Source: Legionella sp.
Lineage (GTDB): Bacteria; Pseudomonadota; Gammaproteobacteria; Legionellales; Legionellaceae
DNA length: 64,000 nt
Assembly: GCA_031291095.1 (NCBI GenBank)
Contig: JARLJR010000030.1
Coordinates: 1 to 64,000, forward strand
Reading direction: 5' to 3'
The notes under the pieces are model-generated. The model was not told the DNA's origin, ran no database searches, and worked only from the letters and a program-made list of their open reading frames with translations. Of this stretch, positions 55,022 to 64,000 are shown piece by piece. How positions within the stretch are numbered: position 1 is the stretch's first letter; each line of letters begins with the position of its first letter. The translations under genes and the position numbers were made by a program.

Positions 55022-55935
55022 TCTAAAAGCTCCGCAACACCAAAACCCTCAACTCCCATATTATTGCCATTATAGAAACAATAAGTTTTATCCCGTGTTT
55101 GTACCAATCGGGGATAGCATAAATGGATTGAATCAAAATCATCTGCAGATAAGGTCATGCCAAAGTCATGGTCCTTTCTTGACCAATTGATCCCGTCATG
55201 GGAGAGAGCAAGTCCTGGAAAATAATCTTTGCCGCTAATACTACCTTTGGTATAAAACATGTAGTATTGGTCGTTTTTTTTATAAACAGAAGGCCTACCA
55301 ATTCGGTATTCTTCGCCTTGTACATCGACACACAGTACTCCAGGTTTGCTAATGGAAATACCATCCTCGGATTCAGTGTACCAGATGTTGTATTTGGGAT
55401 AGGGCTTATTATCAATGAGCTGCCAATCATCACCTGCCGCATACCAAATTTTCCACTGCCCATCTTCGTAAATTGCGCTGTGGATTGCTCTGATTGTTGT
55501 TGCACCATGGGTCCGGTCTAATACGGGTGTTTCCATAAGCCGAACAAAGGTTTCGCCATTATCTTCGCTTTCTGCAATACCCGTAAAGGCCAGGAACTTA
55601 ACTTGTTTAACCAACTGGAAGCCAACATAATACATACGTAAGGTATTATTATGACGAATAATATCGCCTAAGATAATACCATTATCATCAAAGCAGCCAG
55701 CACGCCCTACATCTAAAACAGGTTGTTTTGAAATGGCTTTTACTTGGGTTGGCTCATGGGCATCCACATCGACATAGCCGATACGACTGACGCCTTGATT
55801 ATCGCGAAATCCAGCATAAACACGAATTGTCTCATCGTCTAACAATATAGGTGTAGGCGTTAGTGCGGAATTTTCTCGCCAACTACATTCTCCTTGTTGG
55901 CGAAAAACAAGCCCTAGTTTGTTCCATTTCAACAT
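55015..55935 (-). CDS. Five-bladed propeller glycosidase-like protein
   Basis: 306 residues built of beta-propeller blades like those of GH32/43/68/130: NSALTPTPILLDDETIRVYA, YVGFQLV, WKIWYAAGDDW, YPKYNIWYTESEDGISI, RPSVYKKNDQYYMFYTKGS and LSHDGINWSR. No signal peptide, so it works in the cytoplasm. A glycosidase-like protein inside an O-antigen operon is unusual. It could be an inverting phosphorylase, a sugar-binding protein or a modifier. Catalytic acid residues were not assigned. Confidence 0.65.
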   Translation of the reverse strand: MLKWNKLGLVFRQQGECSWRENSALTPTPILLDDETIRVYAGFRDNQGVSRIGYVDVDAHEPTQVKAISKQPVLDVGRAGCFDDNGIILGDIIRHNNTLRMYYVGFQLVKQVKFLAFTGIAESEDNGETFVRLMETPVLDRTHGATTIRAIHSAIYEDGQWKIWYAAGDDWQLIDNKPYPKYNIWYTESEDGISISKPGVLCVDVQGEEYRIGRPSVYKKNDQYYMFYTKGSISGKDYFPGLALSHDGINWSRKDHDFGMTLSADDFDSIHLCYPRLVQTRDKTYCFYNGNNMGVEGFGVAELLEW

Positions 55936-55944
55936 TAAATCCTC

Positions 55945-56619
55945 TTACAATTTTGTAGTTAAGGCGCTTCTTTTGGGCATTTCTTTAGCAGGGGCGCCAT
56001 AATAAATTTTCTCAGGTTCTTTTAAGCTCTTAGAAACTAAAGCACCTGAAGCAATAATACAATCGCGTGGAATTTCAACATGATCGTTAAAGGTTGAGTT
56101 CACGCCCAGAAAACAGGACTCACCTATTCTGCAATAACCGGAAACAACAACATGTGATGAGAGGAAGCAGTTATCTTCAATGACGGTTTGATGGCCAATG
56201 TGATTACCACTCCATAAAATTACATTATTACCGATTTTGACAAAAGGCTGTACGGTATTATTTTCAAAGATGAAACAGTTTTCACCAATTTCCACATTAC
56301 GCCAAACAAAGGCATGGGAACTAATATAGGTGGCGCAGGTGTAACCTAATTGCTTCACCGCGTGATATAAACGGGTACGTAAGCGATTTAATTCTGATGC
56401 TGGAATCGCAACAAAAGCTTCGTGCGTATCTGGTGAAAAATACTGAGTTAACTCTTCAAAGGCAACTACCGGTTTTCCATAAAGAGTTGTCTCTTTGAGA
56501 TAGTCTTTTTCTACGGAAAATCCTACGACCTCATAGTTAGAATCATAGGTAAAGTATTCATAGGCAATACTTGCAAGTTCTCCAGCACCTACAATAACCA
56601 GCTTTTTATTTTTCTCCAT
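55945..56619 (-). CDS. PglD/NeuD-like hexapeptide acetyltransferase
   Basis: 224 residues: an N-terminal Rossmann-like domain (LVIVGAGELASIAYEYF) and a C-terminal left-handed beta helix with hexapeptide repeats (NVEIGENCFIFENNTVQPFV, KIGNNVILWSGNHIGHQTVI). The catalytic His is probably in GNHIGH. PglD-type enzymes N-acetylate nucleotide-linked amino sugars, so this is the best candidate for the final step after the DegT aminotransferase. Its start lies 14 bp inside the preceding gene. Confidence 0.85.
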   Translation of the reverse strand: MEKNKKLVIVGAGELASIAYEYFTYDSNYEVVGFSVEKDYLKETTLYGKPVVAFEELTQYFSPDTHEAFVAIPASELNRLRTRLYHAVKQLGYTCATYISSHAFVWRNVEIGENCFIFENNTVQPFVKIGNNVILWSGNHIGHQTVIEDNCFLSSHVVVSGYCRIGESCFLGVNSTFNDHVEIPRDCIIASGALVSKSLKEPEKIYYGAPAKEMPKRSALTTKL

Positions 56620-57583
56620 TTGTTACTTCCTTAATAAATTGATCATAATCGCGAATATAATCGGACTCATTGTAATGTTCACTAGCAAATACTACTAAAA
56701 TACAATCTTCACTGAAATCATGCATTTCACGCCAGGTCAAATTGTTGATTAGCAAACCCTTGGTTGGCGAATCCAGTATAAAGCTTTCACGGGTTTTTCC
56801 ATCATCTAAAAGCATACGGCATTGACCTGCGACGCAAACGGCAACTTGCTGTAAATTTTTATGGGCGTGGTATCCTCTACTCACTTCTGGTTTGGTATCA
56901 AAAATGTAGTAGGCTCGTTTCAGATCAAAAGGAAGATTGGAGCCATTCTCCAAGGCAATTAAACTACCACGATCATCACCAATCACGTGTAAATCAAAAA
57001 GACCTTCGGCTTGTTGTTTTACCCCAGGCATTTTTTTTACTTCAGTAAGGCAGGGGGCTTCGCTGTCTTTTTCATTGAGAAGGGGCTCCTCATTCAAAGG
57101 CCAATCAATATTTAGATCAGCATCATTCCAACGCAAAGATGATTCAGACGCTTTATTGTAAAAATTGGTGGTCTTATAAAGAAAATCTACTTCTTCCAGA
57201 GCAAGAAAGCCATGTGCAAAACCTTCTGGAATCCACAACATGCGTTTGTTTTCCGCACTTAATGTCACCCCTACAGAGCGCCCAAAGGTTGGTGAGTCTT
57301 CGCGAATGTCCACGGCAACATCATAGGCAGAACCTTTGGTTACACGAACTAATTTGCCCTGAGCGTGAGGAGGGAGCTGATAATGCAGCCCTCTTAATAC
57401 TCCTTTTTTAGAGTATGAGTGGTTATCTTGTACAAAGCGTGGAGGAATTGGAAGCCCCAGTTGTTGTAGTTCTCGATGAAAAGTTTCTTCATTGAAACTT
57501 TCCATAAACCAACCGCGATCATCATGAAACACGGCGGGCTCGATAATCACGACATCAGGTATCGCTGTCTGTATTAATTTCAT
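56606..57583 (-). CDS. Fusion of RmlC-type 3,5-epimerase and FdtA/QdtA-type 3,4-ketoisomerase
   Basis: One 325-residue ORF carries two cupin domains. Residues 1-165 are dTDP-4-dehydrorhamnose 3,5-epimerase (RmlC): [16 protein letters not shown] with catalytic H67, [14 protein letters not shown] and [13 protein letters not shown]. Residues about 195-320 are a WxcM/FdtA-like dTDP-4-keto-6-deoxyglucose 3,4-ketoisomerase: [21 protein letters not shown] and [11 protein letters not shown] (236-246). A 30-residue linker joins them. Both act on the RmlB product, so the fusion sits at the branch between dTDP-L-rhamnose and dTDP-3-amino sugars. It overlaps rmlA by 4 bp. Confidence 0.9.
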   Translation of the reverse strand: MKLIQTAIPDVVIIEPAVFHDDRGWFMESFNEETFHRELQQLGLPIPPRFVQDNHSYSKKGVLRGLHYQLPPHAQGKLVRVTKGSAYDVAVDIREDSPTFGRSVGVTLSAENKRMLWIPEGFAHGFLALEEVDFLYKTTNFYNKASESSLRWNDADLNIDWPLNEEPLLNEKDSEAPCLTEVKKMPGVKQQAEGLFDLHVIGDDRGSLIALENGSNLPFDLKRAYYIFDTKPEVSRGYHAHKNLQQVAVCVAGQCRMLLDDGKTRESFILDSPTKGLLINNLTWREMHDFSEDCILVVFASEHYNESDYIRDYDQFIKEVTNGEK

Positions 57584-58464
57584 ACGGAGATTCCGTCCAG
57601 TTGGCGAAGTAAATATTGACCATAAGATGTTTTCTTGAAACGCTCAGCTTGCTGACAAAGCATCTCTGCATCAATCCAGCCAGCATGATAAGCAATTTCC
57701 TCTAGGCAGGCAATTTTTAAACCTTGTCGCTGCTCAATGGTATGCACAAAGTGACTTGCTTCCAATAAGGAATCATGCGTTCCTGTGTCAAGCCAAGCAA
57801 AACCACGGCCAAGCAATTCGACATCAAGACTTTGATCTTCAAGGTAAAAGCGATTCACATCAGTAATTTCTAATTCACCGCGCGCAGAAGGCTTAATATT
57901 TTTGGCTATGTCGACCACACGGTCATCATAGAAATATAAGCCGGTTACTGCATAATTTGATTTAGGGAGTTTAGGCTTTTCCTCAATGCTAATGGCACGG
58001 CCACTTTGATCAAACTCGACTACCCCAAAAGCATCTGGGTTGGAAACATGATAACCAAAAATAGTCGCCTTTCCTTCATTGGAGGCAGCTTTTCGTAAGT
58101 TTTCAGAGAAGTTTTGACCATAAAAAATATTATCGCCGAGGATGAGGCAACTATTATCACCATTGATGAAGTCTTCCCCAATAATAAAGGCTTGGGCGAG
58201 ACCATCGGGTGAGGGTTGCTCTGCATAGCTCAGTTCAATACCAAATAGTTTGCCATCACCCAAAAGAGCTTGGTATTTGGGTAAATCCTCAGGGGTTGAG
58301 ATAACCAGTATTTCGCGAATGCCAGCAAGCATTAGCACTGACAGCGGATAGTAAATCATTGGTTTATCATAAATCGGCAACATTTGCTTCGATACGCCGA
58401 GAGTAATCGGATGCAGGCGGGTACCTGAGCCCCCAGCTAGAATAATACCTTTACGTTTTTTCAT
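57580..58464 (-). CDS. rmlA: Glucose-1-phosphate thymidylyltransferase
   Basis: Makes dTDP-glucose from dTTP and glucose-1-P; 294 aa. Seen: [58 protein letters not shown] and SIEEKP. Its ATG overlaps the rmlD stop as TAATG. Confidence 0.96.
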   Translation of the reverse strand: MKKRKGIILAGGSGTRLHPITLGVSKQMLPIYDKPMIYYPLSVLMLAGIREILVISTPEDLPKYQALLGDGKLFGIELSYAEQPSPDGLAQAFIIGEDFINGDNSCLILGDNIFYGQNFSENLRKAASNEGKATIFGYHVSNPDAFGVVEFDQSGRAISIEEKPKLPKSNYAVTGLYFYDDRVVDIAKNIKPSARGELEITDVNRFYLEDQSLDVELLGRGFAWLDTGTHDSLLEASHFVHTIEQRQGLKIACLEEIAYHAGWIDAEMLCQQAERFKKTSYGQYLLRQLDGISV

Positions 58465-59360
58465 TATAACTTCCCTAAAATTTCTTTAACCATCCTACTC
58501 ACGCCTAGCTCCCAATTGGGTAGATAGATGGAGAAGGTATTAATTAATTTTTTTGTATTTAATCTGGAATTCAGTGGGCGTTTCGCCGGTGTATTATATT
58601 CTTCACTTGGAATAGGAGTAATCTGTTCAACGAGTAGCTGTTCACCCGTATTGGTGATTTCATCAACCAGAAACCTGGCATAGTCATACCAAGAAATTTC
58701 TCCTTGAGGGGCTAGATGATACACGCCGCTCAGCAGCGGATTTTTTACTGCCATGCGAAGGGCATGCGCCGTGATGTCTGCTAATAAATCCGCACCTGTC
58801 GGTACGCCAATTTGGTCATTAATAATACGTAGTTCTTGGCGTTCGCGCGCTAAGCGCAAAATCGTTTTCGCAAAATTAGCACCACGTGCCGCATAGACCC
58901 AACTTGTGCGAAAAATAAGATGTTTGCAGCCAGAGGCTTGAATGGCCTGCTCCCCTTTTAATTTACTTTTTCCATAGCAATTAAGAGGGGCTACCGGATC
59001 CGTTTCTTGCCAAAAATTGCTACCGCTACCATCAAAGACATAATCGGTAGAGTAGTGAATTAGCCAGGCACCAAGAGCTGCTGCCTCTGTAGCCAAAACT
59101 TCCGTAGCAGTTGCATTCACGAGCATCGCCAGCTCTGGCTCGCTTTCAGCCTTATCAACGGCAGTATAGGCTGCTGCATTGACAATAATATCTGGAGCAA
59201 GGTGACGAATGGTCTGTGCTAATGATTCAGATTTAGTTAGATCGCCACACAGAGGGGCTACATTATTGCGATCAAGTGCAATAAGCTCTCCTAATGGAGA
59301 TAGGGCGCGTTGAAGCTCCCATCCCAGTTGGCCATTTTTTCCTAAAAGCAAGATTCTCAT
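58464..59360 (-). CDS. rmlD: dTDP-4-dehydrorhamnose reductase
   Basis: NADPH-dependent last step to dTDP-L-rhamnose; 298 aa from ATG 59360 ([20 protein letters not shown]). Substrate motifs: [19 protein letters not shown] with the Tyr-Lys pair, and [17 protein letters not shown]. The ATG overlaps the rmlB TGA (ATGA), so coupling is likely; the longer frame adds five residues inside rmlB. Confidence 0.95.
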   Translation of the reverse strand: MRILLLGKNGQLGWELQRALSPLGELIALDRNNVAPLCGDLTKSESLAQTIRHLAPDIIVNAAAYTAVDKAESEPELAMLVNATATEVLATEAAALGAWLIHYSTDYVFDGSGSNFWQETDPVAPLNCYGKSKLKGEQAIQASGCKHLIFRTSWVYAARGANFAKTILRLARERQELRIINDQIGVPTGADLLADITAHALRMAVKNPLLSGVYHLAPQGEISWYDYARFLVDEITNTGEQLLVEQITPIPSEEYNTPAKRPLNSRLNTKKLINTFSIYLPNWELGVSRMVKEILGKL

Positions 59361-60439
59361 GCCGAAACACCGCATGCTGAGGCATTTTGCGTCGTTTCTG
59401 TGGCATGAGCTTGTTCTTTGGTGCTATTTACCCAATTGAGATTATCAATATACCAGGCAACCGTTTTGCGCATTCCACTTTCAAAGGTTTCTTCCGGAGT
59501 CCAATTTAAATCGTGTTGGATTTTGCTGGCATCAATGGCATAACGCTGATCGTGCCCTGGTCTATCTTTAACGTAGGTGATTAAATCCGTGTATTTTGCA
59601 AGCCCTGCAGGTTTCGTTGGTACTAATTCTTCCAAAAGAGAACAGATGGTGTGCACTACATCAATATTTCTTTTTTCATTATGACCACCAATATTATAGG
59701 TTTCCCCAACTACTCCTTGCTTTAATACTTGATAAAGCGCACGGACATGATCATCAACATAGAGCCAGTCACGAATTTGCAAGCCATTGCCGTAAACCGG
59801 TAAAGGTTTACCTGCGAGCGCATTAAGAATGACTAAGGGAATCAATTTTTCCGGGAATTGGTACGGTCCATAATTATTTGAACAATTGGTAATTAAAACC
59901 GGTAAACCATAGGTTCGATGCCAGGCTCGGACTAAATGGTCAGAGCATGCCTTGCTCGCAGAATATGGAGAGCTTGGGGCATAGGGCGTTGTTTCCGTGA
60001 AAAAGTCTGAGGTATTCTCAAGATCACCATAAACCTCATCTGTAGAGATATGGTGAAAGCGGAAGGATTCTTTGCGTTCTTGAGGAAGTGATTGCCAATA
60101 TTCAAGCGCGGCTTCCAAAAGCACATAGGTGCCAATAATATTTGTTTGGATGAATGCAGAAGAGCCGGAGATCGAACGGTCAACATGACTTTCTGCAGCA
60201 AGATGCATGATGGCATCAGGTTGATAGGTTTTTAAAAGCTGTTTTATTTTGTCAGCAGAGCAGATATCTACTTTTTCAAAAAAAAAACGATCGTTGTTCG
60301 AAACACGTTCAATAGATGCTAGGTTTCCGGCATAGGTCAGCTTATCCACGTTAATTACTACTTCAGCTGTTTCATTTATAAGATGACGAACCAATGCAGA
60401 GCCAATAAAACCTGCACCTCCAGTAATCAGAATTTTCAT
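59357..60439 (-). CDS. rmlB: dTDP-glucose 4,6-dehydratase
   Basis: Makes dTDP-4-keto-6-deoxyglucose, the common precursor of rhamnose and 3-amino sugars; 360 aa from ATG 60439 ([20 protein letters not shown]). Active site: [10 protein letters not shown] and [14 protein letters not shown] (Tyr-Lys). The 36 extra open codons upstream are unlike the family. First gene of the ten-gene minus-strand operon. Confidence 0.96.
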   Translation of the reverse strand: MKILITGGAGFIGSALVRHLINETAEVVINVDKLTYAGNLASIERVSNNDRFFFEKVDICSADKIKQLLKTYQPDAIMHLAAESHVDRSISGSSAFIQTNIIGTYVLLEAALEYWQSLPQERKESFRFHHISTDEVYGDLENTSDFFTETTPYAPSSPYSASKACSDHLVRAWHRTYGLPVLITNCSNNYGPYQFPEKLIPLVILNALAGKPLPVYGNGLQIRDWLYVDDHVRALYQVLKQGVVGETYNIGGHNEKRNIDVVHTICSLLEELVPTKPAGLAKYTDLITYVKDRPGHDQRYAIDASKIQHDLNWTPEETFESGMRKTVAWYIDNLNWVNSTKEQAHATETTQNASACGVSA

Positions 60440-60577
60440 ATTGACCAACCAAAATATATTAGATAACGAATAAGTTATAGTTTCCTGAGTCGTGCGTGAA
60501 ACTTGCAGCAATCGCGCGACTTTATCATACCGAATAATCTGTCGCAAGGGTTAAAAATAAGCCACCTAGTAGTTGGT

Positions 60578-60604
60578 GTAGCCTGGTTGCGTGCAACCCG
60601 GTTT
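60578..60604. repeat. CTGGTTGC-family palindrome upstream of rmlB
   Basis: GTAGCCTGGTTGC (60578-60590) and GTGCAACCCGGTT (60591-60604) form an imperfect hairpin followed on the plus strand by a T-rich run. A half-copy, GTTGCAGGCAACCCGACT (60646-60663), lies 4 bp past the stop of the dehydratase gene at 60668. The pair may separate that gene from the rmlB operon. Confidence 0.6.
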
Positions 60605-60667
60605 TCATTTTTTACCATCTATTTCTATCACCAGAATCCCATTTAGTTGCAGGCAACCCGACTCTCT

Positions 60668-62509
60668 TTACGCTAGCGGCAATGCTTCCGTTTTTTCGCA
60701 ATACTCAGGTACCAATTGCACCAATAACTTGCGCAATTCCCGTTCATTCATGGTATGACATGCTTGCTCAATCGCATCAAAAGTATGTATCAATTGTTGC
60801 CAATCCATTACGCGATGTTTTGCTTGCAGAATTTTTTCATGCATCGTTGGGCGTAATTGTTCTGTTTCATGAAAAAGCTCTTCATAAAGTTTTTCGCCTG
60901 GGCGCAGGCCAGTATATTTGATTTGAATATCACGGTGCGGTTCTTTTCCTGCGAGCTTTATTATTTGTTCTGCCAGATAGTTAATTTTAACGGGATCCCC
61001 CATATCCAGCACAAAAACCTCCCCGCCATGACCATTTACCATCGCTTGCAAAATGAGCTGGCATGCCTCAGGAATTGTCATGAAATAACGCGTAATATCA
61101 GGGTGTGTTACCGTCAACGGCCCACCTTCTTTAAGCTGCTTTTTAAATAGTGGCACCACACTTCCTGCGGAGCCTAATACATTACCAAAGCGAACGGTAA
61201 TAAATTGAGTTGCAAAATGACCATTCAGATTTTGACAATAAATCTCAGCTACGCGCTTGGTAGTACCCATTATGTTCGTCGGATTAACTGCTTTATCAGT
61301 AGAAATCAGAATAAATTTATTCACATTAAAATCCACACTGGCTTCTGCAATGGCCTGTGTACCTAATACGTTATTCATGACCGCGATTCGCACTTGCTCT
61401 TCCAGCATCGGAACATGTTTATATGCTGCAGCATGAAACACAATTTGTGGCTTAAATTTTTCAAAAAGTTGATTAATCGCATGCTTATCAAGAACCGAAG
61501 TAAGGCTGATATGCAGCGGGAGATTTTCAAAATTATGGCGTAACTCATGTTCAATTTGATAGAGATTGAACTCGGAGTTATCAATAATGATTAATTTCTC
61601 TGGATTAAGTTTTGCAATCTGCCGGCATAGCTCAGAACCGATGGAGCCCCCACCACCAGTTACTACCACTCTTTTTCCATGAACAGCAGTAGAAATTTCA
61701 TTCCATGCTAACTCAATTTGCTCACGTCCTAGCAAGTCTTCTAATTTAATCTGTTCTAGCTCCGTAGGCCTTGAACCTTCAAGGATCTTCATTAGTGACG
61801 GTAATATTTTTACAGGGTAAGCGGTTGCGCTACATTTTTTATAGATGTCTTGCAAATGCTCCTTGGGTAAAGAAGGAATCGCAATTAATAGTTCATCCGC
61901 TGGATAGCTCTGTATAAACTTGGGTGATAATAATAAATCCGTGGAGCCTAGAATGGGGTGGTTTTGCATTAAGGTTCCATGCAGCAAGGGATTATCATCC
62001 AGTATGGCGACAATTTTGTAGGGCTTTAATCGAGTGTCATTTTCTCGTAAGAATAAATTTGCGCCAGCTCCAGCACCAATTACAATCAAGCCGGTTCCTA
62101 CTGCCCGCGTTTTGGGGGAGGATTGTAAATATTGGCGATAAAAATAACGACTCGATAGGATAAGAATTAAGGTTAACTCTGGATAGAAAATAATTTCTGA
62201 GCGCGAAATCAGCGTGAGCCTATTACTGAGAAATTCCAGGAAAAAGAATAAAATCGAGCCGGACAATACGGTATAAATATTTCTTTTTAAATCTTTAGTT
62301 GAAACATTTTTCCAAATAACTGCATAAACACGAAAATATTTAATTGAAATAGCAAAGGCTACAGTAATGCTTAGCCATTGTGTCAGTGAAAATGTATCAA
62401 GCTGTCCTGAAATTAATGAATGAACAATAAACCAACTAAATAGTGCCATGGCTAAATCATGGCCCATGACGAACCAGGCCCTTGAATTCCTAATCAAACT
62501 TTTCTTCAT
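60668..62509 (-). CDS. WbpM/FlmA/CapD-type UDP-HexNAc 4,6-dehydratase
   Basis: 613 residues: four N-terminal membrane helices (about 1-125), a first Rossmann domain with IVIGAGAGANLFLRE (about 145), then the catalytic SDR domain with VVVTGGGGSIGSELCRQI (about 285-302) and the active-site region LISTDKAVNPTNIMGTTKR. It acts on UDP-GlcNAc at the inner membrane, giving UDP-4-keto-6-deoxy sugars such as those leading to QuiNAc, FucNAc or bacillosamine. No dedicated UDP-sugar aminotransferase is nearby, so the product may be the initiating or a backbone sugar. It stands 230 bp upstream of the rml operon. Confidence 0.92.
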   Translation of the reverse strand: MKKSLIRNSRAWFVMGHDLAMALFSWFIVHSLISGQLDTFSLTQWLSITVAFAISIKYFRVYAVIWKNVSTKDLKRNIYTVLSGSILFFFLEFLSNRLTLISRSEIIFYPELTLILILSSRYFYRQYLQSSPKTRAVGTGLIVIGAGAGANLFLRENDTRLKPYKIVAILDDNPLLHGTLMQNHPILGSTDLLLSPKFIQSYPADELLIAIPSLPKEHLQDIYKKCSATAYPVKILPSLMKILEGSRPTELEQIKLEDLLGREQIELAWNEISTAVHGKRVVVTGGGGSIGSELCRQIAKLNPEKLIIIDNSEFNLYQIEHELRHNFENLPLHISLTSVLDKHAINQLFEKFKPQIVFHAAAYKHVPMLEEQVRIAVMNNVLGTQAIAEASVDFNVNKFILISTDKAVNPTNIMGTTKRVAEIYCQNLNGHFATQFITVRFGNVLGSAGSVVPLFKKQLKEGGPLTVTHPDITRYFMTIPEACQLILQAMVNGHGGEVFVLDMGDPVKINYLAEQIIKLAGKEPHRDIQIKYTGLRPGEKLYEELFHETEQLRPTMHEKILQAKHRVMDWQQLIHTFDAIEQACHTMNERELRKLLVQLVPEYCEKTEALPLA

Positions 62510-62752
62510 CTATGTCTCTCTTGACGCCTGAATTTCCACTAAGGGCTATTTATATGTGCTCAGCCCTAACATCGCTTAATTTACGAGGTACTTTACCATA
62601 TTATTAATAGTTCTTGCGATTTTTTTAGAACGGATAGTCTGTATTAGCGCGGCGGAATATGGGTTTTCATTGCCTAAGAGGGTTATTGCAAGAGATTAAG
62701 ACATTGATTTTAATTTAATTACTCGTGTGCTTCCAATTGGTCCCGAATTACT

Positions 62753-62799
62753 GCGGTATCCATAAGTACACTGAGAAGTAAAATACCTCTGGATACCGC
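62753..62799. repeat. Inverted repeat GCGGTATCCA...TGGATACCGC
   Basis: A perfect 10-bp inverted repeat (62753-62762 and 62790-62799) with a 27-nt loop, in the 304-bp gap between the dehydratase and the last gene. It lies just past the stop of the gene at 62814, so it could end that transcript. The rest of the gap (62510-62752) is AT-rich and shows nothing recognisable except the dehydratase promoter region. Confidence 0.5.
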
Positions 62800-62813
62800 G
62801 GGTCATGCCGCCT

Positions 62814-64000
62814 TTAACTCGCCAAAGTTACTCGTTGCGACAGTTCCTCAACAAAGATTTGAGTAGTCGTTTTCTCATCCTTATGCGCAAATAGCCGATG
62901 TTCATTATATGCCGAACTTGCTTTCGCCGAAGCAAGGATCCCATCTAGATCTTTAGCATCGGCACGATGTATTTGCTGTTGCAACGCTCTAAGTTCTATT
63001 TTTTTCTTCTCTGCGGTTTCCGTGCCAAACCATACGCCATTTAAATGTTTTTGTATGTGTTTTTCAATCAAGGCAACGGTATGTTCTGCTTGCCAATTTT
63101 CAGATAGAGCGAGATTAAGCTCTGGTTGAGGATTTTCTGCTACAGGTTCAACCGGTTGAGGCTCTACCTTATTTACAGGGATTAGCCAAGCAGCCATAGA
63201 ATCCCATCCTGCGGCTAATAGATCTAAAGGCGTTGCCAGAGCAAACAATATTTTTGCCGGAATGTCGAGATCATGGCTGTGTCCACCCTGTTCGCTGAGT
63301 CGTTTTTTTAGCATTTTTTGTGTAAAGGTATTAATATCTTCAGCGTTTTGCTGTCCTGCGTTCTTTCCTGCGTGACCACGCCCAATGAAATAGTGCGCAT
63401 CTTCAAAGCCTTCGCTAATAAAGGCAATTAATGCAGCCCAAATTTGTGGAATACCCGGCATCCGATCTGCGGTTAATGCAATACTGGCCAAATGGCCGAT
63501 GAACAGCATGATACGCAAGGGGGTAATGGTCAGGGCTTTGATGATACGGAATGGATTAAATACCTGGAGCCAGTTTTTATTCTTCCATAGGTCATTCCAT
63601 GTTTCTTTTATTGAATCATAGAGGTTAGTTGAGGAATCTGTCTCTTCCGCATAGATGGATTCGTCTAACTTTTCGATTGTCCCGCCAGTATTTTGAATAT
63701 TAAAACCCAGAGCCGAAAGTCCAGTAATTAAAGGATTTATACCTCCCATGACAAACTTGGGCATTTTACTCATCCAGTCGAATAATGGGCGTGCATTCGT
63801 TGCTATAGTCCACCAGGTTCCTGCGGTACAGATCGTAAGGGCGATTGCTAATCCCACGAGCAGTGCTGATATCGAAGCCATAAACAGGTTGCGCAAAGAA
63901 AAGCGCTCTTCCTTAAAATGAGAGTGCACTCTCGTAAACCATTTCGTTATGGTGTCATTACTAATAAGATCCGTAACGGTATTGTACGTCAGCAAACCAT
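62814..64000 (-). CDS. Membrane-spanning protein of unknown function, truncated by the window edge
   Basis: At least 393 residues; the frame is still open at position 64000 and no ATG start is inside, so the N-terminus is missing. Hydrophobic segments lie at about residues 37-62 (LFMASISALLVGLAIALTIC) and 155-180 (ITPLRIMLFIGHLASIALTA), with a weaker one at about 245-275. The C-terminal 110 residues are helical and charged (HIQKHLNGVWFGTETAEKKK). A Pro-rich linker (PQPVEPVAENPQPE) separates the two parts. No family is recognised. The style resembles the effector-like protein at 13446. Confidence 0.6.
   Translation of the reverse strand, partial: GLLTYNTVTDLISNDTITKWFTRVHSHFKEERFSLRNLFMASISALLVGLAIALTICTAGTWWTIATNARPLFDWMSKMPKFVMGGINPLITGLSALGFNIQNTGGTIEKLDESIYAEETDSSTNLYDSIKETWNDLWKNKNWLQVFNPFRIIKALTITPLRIMLFIGHLASIALTADRMPGIPQIWAALIAFISEGFEDAHYFIGRGHAGKNAGQQNAEDINTFTQKMLKKRLSEQGGHSHDLDIPAKILFALATPLDLLAAGWDSMAAWLIPVNKVEPQPVEPVAENPQPELNLALSENWQAEHTVALIEKHIQKHLNGVWFGTETAEKKKIELRALQQQIHRADAKDLDGILASAKASSAYNEHRLFAHKDEKTTTQIFVEELSQRVTLAS

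Noticed and set aside
1-64000. CRISPR arrays, prophage, intact insertion sequences, tRNA or rRNA genes
   Set aside because: No spaced direct repeats, phage structural genes, complete transposases or tRNA-like cloverleaves were recognised when reading the window.

Overview
The window is a stretch of chromosome from a Legionella species or a very close relative. It is AT-rich gammaproteobacterial DNA. It carries a DotI/IcmL-family protein, a RocC-type ProQ/FinO RNA chaperone, an order of housekeeping genes (gcv, ABC transporter, dsbA, cytochrome c4, engB, acs, mmsB, mmsA, dapB) that from memory resembles L. pneumophila, and several large lineage-specific proteins that look like Dot/Icm effectors. 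No rRNA, tRNA, CRISPR array, prophage or intact insertion sequence was seen.

Layout. 0.2-4.9 kb: glycine cleavage operon on the minus strand (gcvT-gcvH-gcvPA-yciI-like-gcvPB). 5.2-9.7 kb: a DUF3592 membrane protein, an IcmL-like secreted protein, a probable structured small RNA with C-rich loops, and a two-gene ABC importer. 9.7-12.7 kb: a tubulin-tyrosine-ligase-like ATP-grasp protein, the remains of a Tn5-like transposase, a DsbA-family oxidoreductase and cytochrome c4. 12.8-21.6 kb: engB, a membrane-spanning effector-like protein, the acs-mmsB-mmsA valine/acetate module and a 796-residue unknown protein. 21.8-30.2 kb: dapB, a small membrane protein, rocC, fni, ribH, an FMN reductase, a cold-shock gene, an MFS exporter, rep, and an unlisted 52-residue ORF. 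30.3-35.8 kb: a secreted seven-repeat propeller-like protein divergent from a four-gene SCPU chaperone-usher pilus operon. 35.9-41.9 kb: hslO, a hypothetical gene, typA, nadK, recN.

42-62.5 kb is a surface polysaccharide (O-antigen-type) locus. manC-manB make GDP-mannose. A plus-strand group encodes a GT4, an acyltransferase and a GT2. A tightly overlapped ten-gene minus-strand operon runs rmlB-rmlD-rmlA-(rmlC+fdtA fusion)-pglD-like-glycosidase-like-FemAB-like-degT-wzx-wzy, preceded by a WbpM/CapD-type dehydratase. The operon predicts dTDP-L-rhamnose plus an N-acylated dTDP-3-amino-3,6-dideoxyhexose, with flippase and polymerase. The window ends inside another effector-like membrane protein.

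The most interesting points are: the minus-strand RNA at 6240-6350, with three stem-loops before an intrinsic terminator and two loops displaying CCCCC, in the same window as the RocC chaperone; the RmlC-FdtA fusion; a family of short palindromes (core AGCCTGGTTGC/GCAACCAGG) at gene 3' ends; and the seven-repeat cysteine-paired secreted protein beside the pilus operon. Names and functions are recognised from sequence alone, and no database search was run.
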